Source: Oscillospiraceae bacterium
GTDB lineage: Bacteria > Bacillota > Clostridia > Oscillospirales > Ruminococcaceae
Length of the DNA stretch: 5,477 nucleotides
Direction of reading: 5' to 3'
NCBI GenBank assembly: GCA_009776345.1
Contig: WRLS01000140.1
Location: 1 to 5,477 of the forward strand
The notes under the pieces were generated by a model. That model did no database searches, was not told the origin of the DNA, and saw only the letters and a program-made list of their open reading frames with translations. The translations under genes and the position numbers were made by a program. Shown in pieces: positions 4,343-5,477 of this stretch (its first letter is position 1; the number at the start of each line of letters is the position of its first letter).

Positions 4343-5119
4343 TTAATCCCCGGCCTTCTTATTATTTTTCAGAAATTCTTTAGTCAAGCGGTTATAAGCC
4401 TCCGCGCCCTTGGATTCCCGCTCGTAATACTGGATCGGGCTGCCATAGCTCGGGGCCTCGGAAAGGCGCACATTCCGCGGTATGACAGAGCGGTAAAGCT
4501 TATTTTTAAAGTGCTTTTTCACTTCCTCGGCGACCTGCAAGGTCAGGTTAAGCCTGCTGTCAAACATTGTCAGCAGCACGCCTTCCAGCTCCAGGCCGCT
4601 GTTATATTTGCGCTTGACCTGCCGCACTGTAGAAATCAGCTGCGACAGGCCTTCCAGCGCGTAATATTCGCATTGGATCGGGATTAGCACACTGTTTGCG
4701 CAGGAAAGCGCGTTAAGCGTGATAAGCCCGAGCGACGGCGGGCAGTCAATAAAGATAAAATCATAATTATCGCGGATCGGCGCCAACGCCTGCCTCAGCC
4801 GGTATGTGCGCTCGGGCAGCTCTACAAGCTCAACCTCGACCCCCGCAAGGTTAATATTTGACGGCAGCACGTCCAAATTCTTGTATTTCGTGTGAAACAG
4901 TATGTCCTCTATTTTTTTGTCGGCGATAAGCAAATTGTAGGTGGAGCCGCCCCCGTCCTGTTTTGAGATGCCAAGCCCGCTTGTGGCGTTGCCCTGCGGG
5001 TCTATATCGACCATAAGGATTTTTTTGCCGGCCTTCCCAAGCCCTGCCGCTAAATTAACAGCGGTTGTCGTTTTGCCGACACCGCCTTTTTGGTTTGCAA
5101 CCGCAACAATTTTGCCCAT
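4343..5119 (-). CDS. parA: Chromosome partitioning ATPase ParA (Soj family)
   Basis: The 258-aa product has the normal Soj length. It is a deviant Walker ATPase that dimerises with ATP, binds DNA nonspecifically and works with ParB-parS in origin segregation; in Bacillota it also controls DnaA. The deviant Walker A is KGGVGKTT (11-18), with signature lysine K11 and catalytic-loop K16. The A' motif is DIDPQGNAT (38-46) and Walker B is FIFIDCPPSLG (121-131). PIQCEYYALEGL (147-158) and RNVRLSEAPSYG (215-226) are family blocks. The start is taken at 5119, not at the in-frame ATG at 5191. M-G-K-I-V-A-V-A-N-Q is the usual N-terminus, AAAGGCGG (5131-5138) lies 11 nt upstream, and the promoter-like -10 at 5165-5170 falls inside the longer version. 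It leads an operon with parB. The usual upstream neighbours rsmG and noc are not present; repeats lie upstream instead. Confidence 0.97.
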   Translation of the reverse strand: MGKIVAVANQKGGVGKTTTAVNLAAGLGKAGKKILMVDIDPQGNATSGLGISKQDGGGSTYNLLIADKKIEDILFHTKYKNLDVLPSNINLAGVEVELVELPERTYRLRQALAPIRDNYDFIFIDCPPSLGLITLNALSCANSVLIPIQCEYYALEGLSQLISTVRQVKRKYNSGLELEGVLLTMFDSRLNLTLQVAEEVKKHFKNKLYRSVIPRNVRLSEAPSYGSPIQYYERESKGAEAYNRLTKEFLKNNKKAGD

Positions 5120-5164
5120 TTCGCCAATTACCGCCTTTGATGGGAGATCATAACCTACTATTAT

Positions 5165-5193
5165 ATTATAGCATTTATATTTATAGAACACAA
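5165..5193 (-). promoter_or_regulatory. Predicted parAB promoter
   Basis: On the minus strand an extended -10, TGCTATAAT (5165-5173), lies 17 nt from TTGTGT (5188-5193), a weak -35 with the first three consensus bases. Transcription should start near 5158, giving a leader of about 40 nt. A parS site (5194-5209) touches the -35, so ParB bound there could repress or otherwise tune the operon. That is inference. Confidence 0.65.
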
Positions 5194-5209
5194 TGTTTCA
5201 CGTGAAACA
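5194..5209. promoter_or_regulatory. parS centromere site 2
   Basis: This is a perfect TGTTTCACGTGAAACA palindrome directly abutting the -35 of the predicted parAB promoter. Its centre is 26 bp from that of site 3, about two and a half helical turns, so the two sites face roughly opposite sides of the helix. Confidence 0.95.
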
Positions 5210-5219
5210 ATACGAAAAA

Positions 5220-5235
5220 TGTTTCACGTGAAACA
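5220..5235. promoter_or_regulatory. parS centromere site 3
   Basis: This is a second perfect 16-bp parS palindrome, 10 bp beyond site 2. The flanks are also alike (AATTT follows site 1 and ATTT follows this one). Three exact sites within about 2 kb support an origin-proximal position. Confidence 0.95.
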
Positions 5236-5257
5236 ATTTGGTTGCGCCGTGAATTTA

Positions 5258-5281
5258 CGGGCGGCAGATTGCCGCCCCTAC
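5258..5281 (-). repeat. GTAGGG-led REP-like hairpin, copy 2 (inverted)
   Basis: The minus strand reads GTAGGGG, then the stem GGGCGGCA/TGCCGCCC over a 3-nt loop (+ strand 5259-5266 and 5270-5277). It is the exact inverse of the module at 5359-5382, so the pair forms 24-nt inverted ends around 5282-5358. Confidence 0.75.
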
Positions 5282-5300
5282 AGCATAACATATTTTTTGC

Positions 5301-5358
5301 GTAGGGGACGCACACCCGGGCGTCCCGAAATTACCGCGGCATTATATTCAATGCACCC
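5301..5358. repeat. Type C module, copy 2 (58 bp)
   Basis: GTAGGGGACGC is followed by CCCGGGCGTCCCGAAATTACC and an AT-rich tail ending TGCACCC, directly before GTAGGGGCGG at 5359. It parallels 1857-1913 in order and length (58 against 57 bp), with a different stem sequence. Confidence 0.6.
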
Positions 5359-5382
5359 GTAGGGGCGGCAATCTGCCGCCCG
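5359..5382 (+). repeat. GTAGGG-led REP-like hairpin, copy 3
   Basis: GTAGG is followed by GGGCGGCA (5363-5370), loop ATC, and TGCCGCCC (5374-5381). It stands 7 nt before type A copy 4, as copy 1 (128-150) stands 10 nt before type A copy 1. Confidence 0.75.
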
Positions 5383-5389
5383 CGGCAAA

Positions 5390-5477
5390 ACACCCGTCAC
5401 CGCGACGAACAAGTCGTCACGGTGCCACCCTCTTTAAAAAAGAGGGTAAAGCTACAACAAGATTTATTCTTTCACAA
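5390..5477. repeat. Type A MITE-like element, copy 4 (cut by window end)
   Basis: ACACCCGTC (5390-5398), the GACGA/TCGTC hairpin, the first ACCCTCTTT/AAAGAGGGT hairpin and the 27-nt core (5448-5474) are present. The right half lies beyond the window. It is closest to copy 1, sharing the same left hairpin and the same REP-like module just upstream. Confidence 0.75.

Noticed and set aside
5120..5191. Longer parA starting at the ATG at 5191
   Set aside because: The extra 24 residues are not typical of Soj, the predicted -10 lies inside them, and AAAGGCGG precedes the ATG at 5119.
161..5477. Regularly repeated sequences as a CRISPR array or a single transposon
   Set aside because: The copies are 170 bp, irregularly spaced between genes, without spacers, Cas genes or a transposase.

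Overview
The window looks like a chromosomal, origin-proximal segment of a member of the Bacillota, most likely an uncultured Clostridia. The reasons are a Soj/Spo0J-type parA-parB pair, three perfect 16-bp parS palindromes (TGTTTCACGTGAAACA), a TTG-started parB and Bacillota-like protein sequences. The family-level placement is inference. There is no rRNA, tRNA, CRISPR array or transposase gene. I saw no DnaA box by eye, so the origin itself is not shown to be inside.

Layout. 1-429 has no gene and is mostly hairpin repeats. 430-813 (-) is a 127-aa protein that resembles only the middle of a flagellin N-terminal domain. It is divergent from 874-1560 (+), a TcdA-like E1 enzyme of the ThiF/HesA fold that should cyclise t6A37 in tRNA. 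1561-2036 is an almost unbroken tiling of short inverted-repeat modules. 2051-3190 (+) is a type I glycerate kinase. It converges on parB (3441-4340, -), and the gap between them holds a parS site and one copy of the long repeat. parA (4343-5119, -) lies 2 nt upstream of parB. Its promoter has an extended -10, and a parS site touches the -35; a second parS follows. 5236-5477 is again repeat modules, cut by the window end.

How the genes work together. ParA and ParB with the parS sites form the chromosome segregation module: ParB loads on parS and slides as a CTP clamp, and ParA is the ATPase partner. TcdA (tRNA modification), glycerate kinase (central carbon) and the flagellin-like protein have no evident link to it or to each other.

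The most unusual content is the repeat system. Four copies of a roughly 170-bp MITE-like element (called type A here) share a fixed skeleton, ACACCCGTC / hairpin / 9-bp hairpin / 27-nt core / 9-bp hairpin / hairpin / GACGGGTGT. Their outer hairpins are of different sequence families that have been exchanged between left and right ends while remaining palindromic. They are interleaved with shorter GTAGGG-led hairpin modules (types B, C and a REP-like type) and with AT-rich repeats that supply the stop codons of two genes. No encoded mobilising enzyme is visible here.
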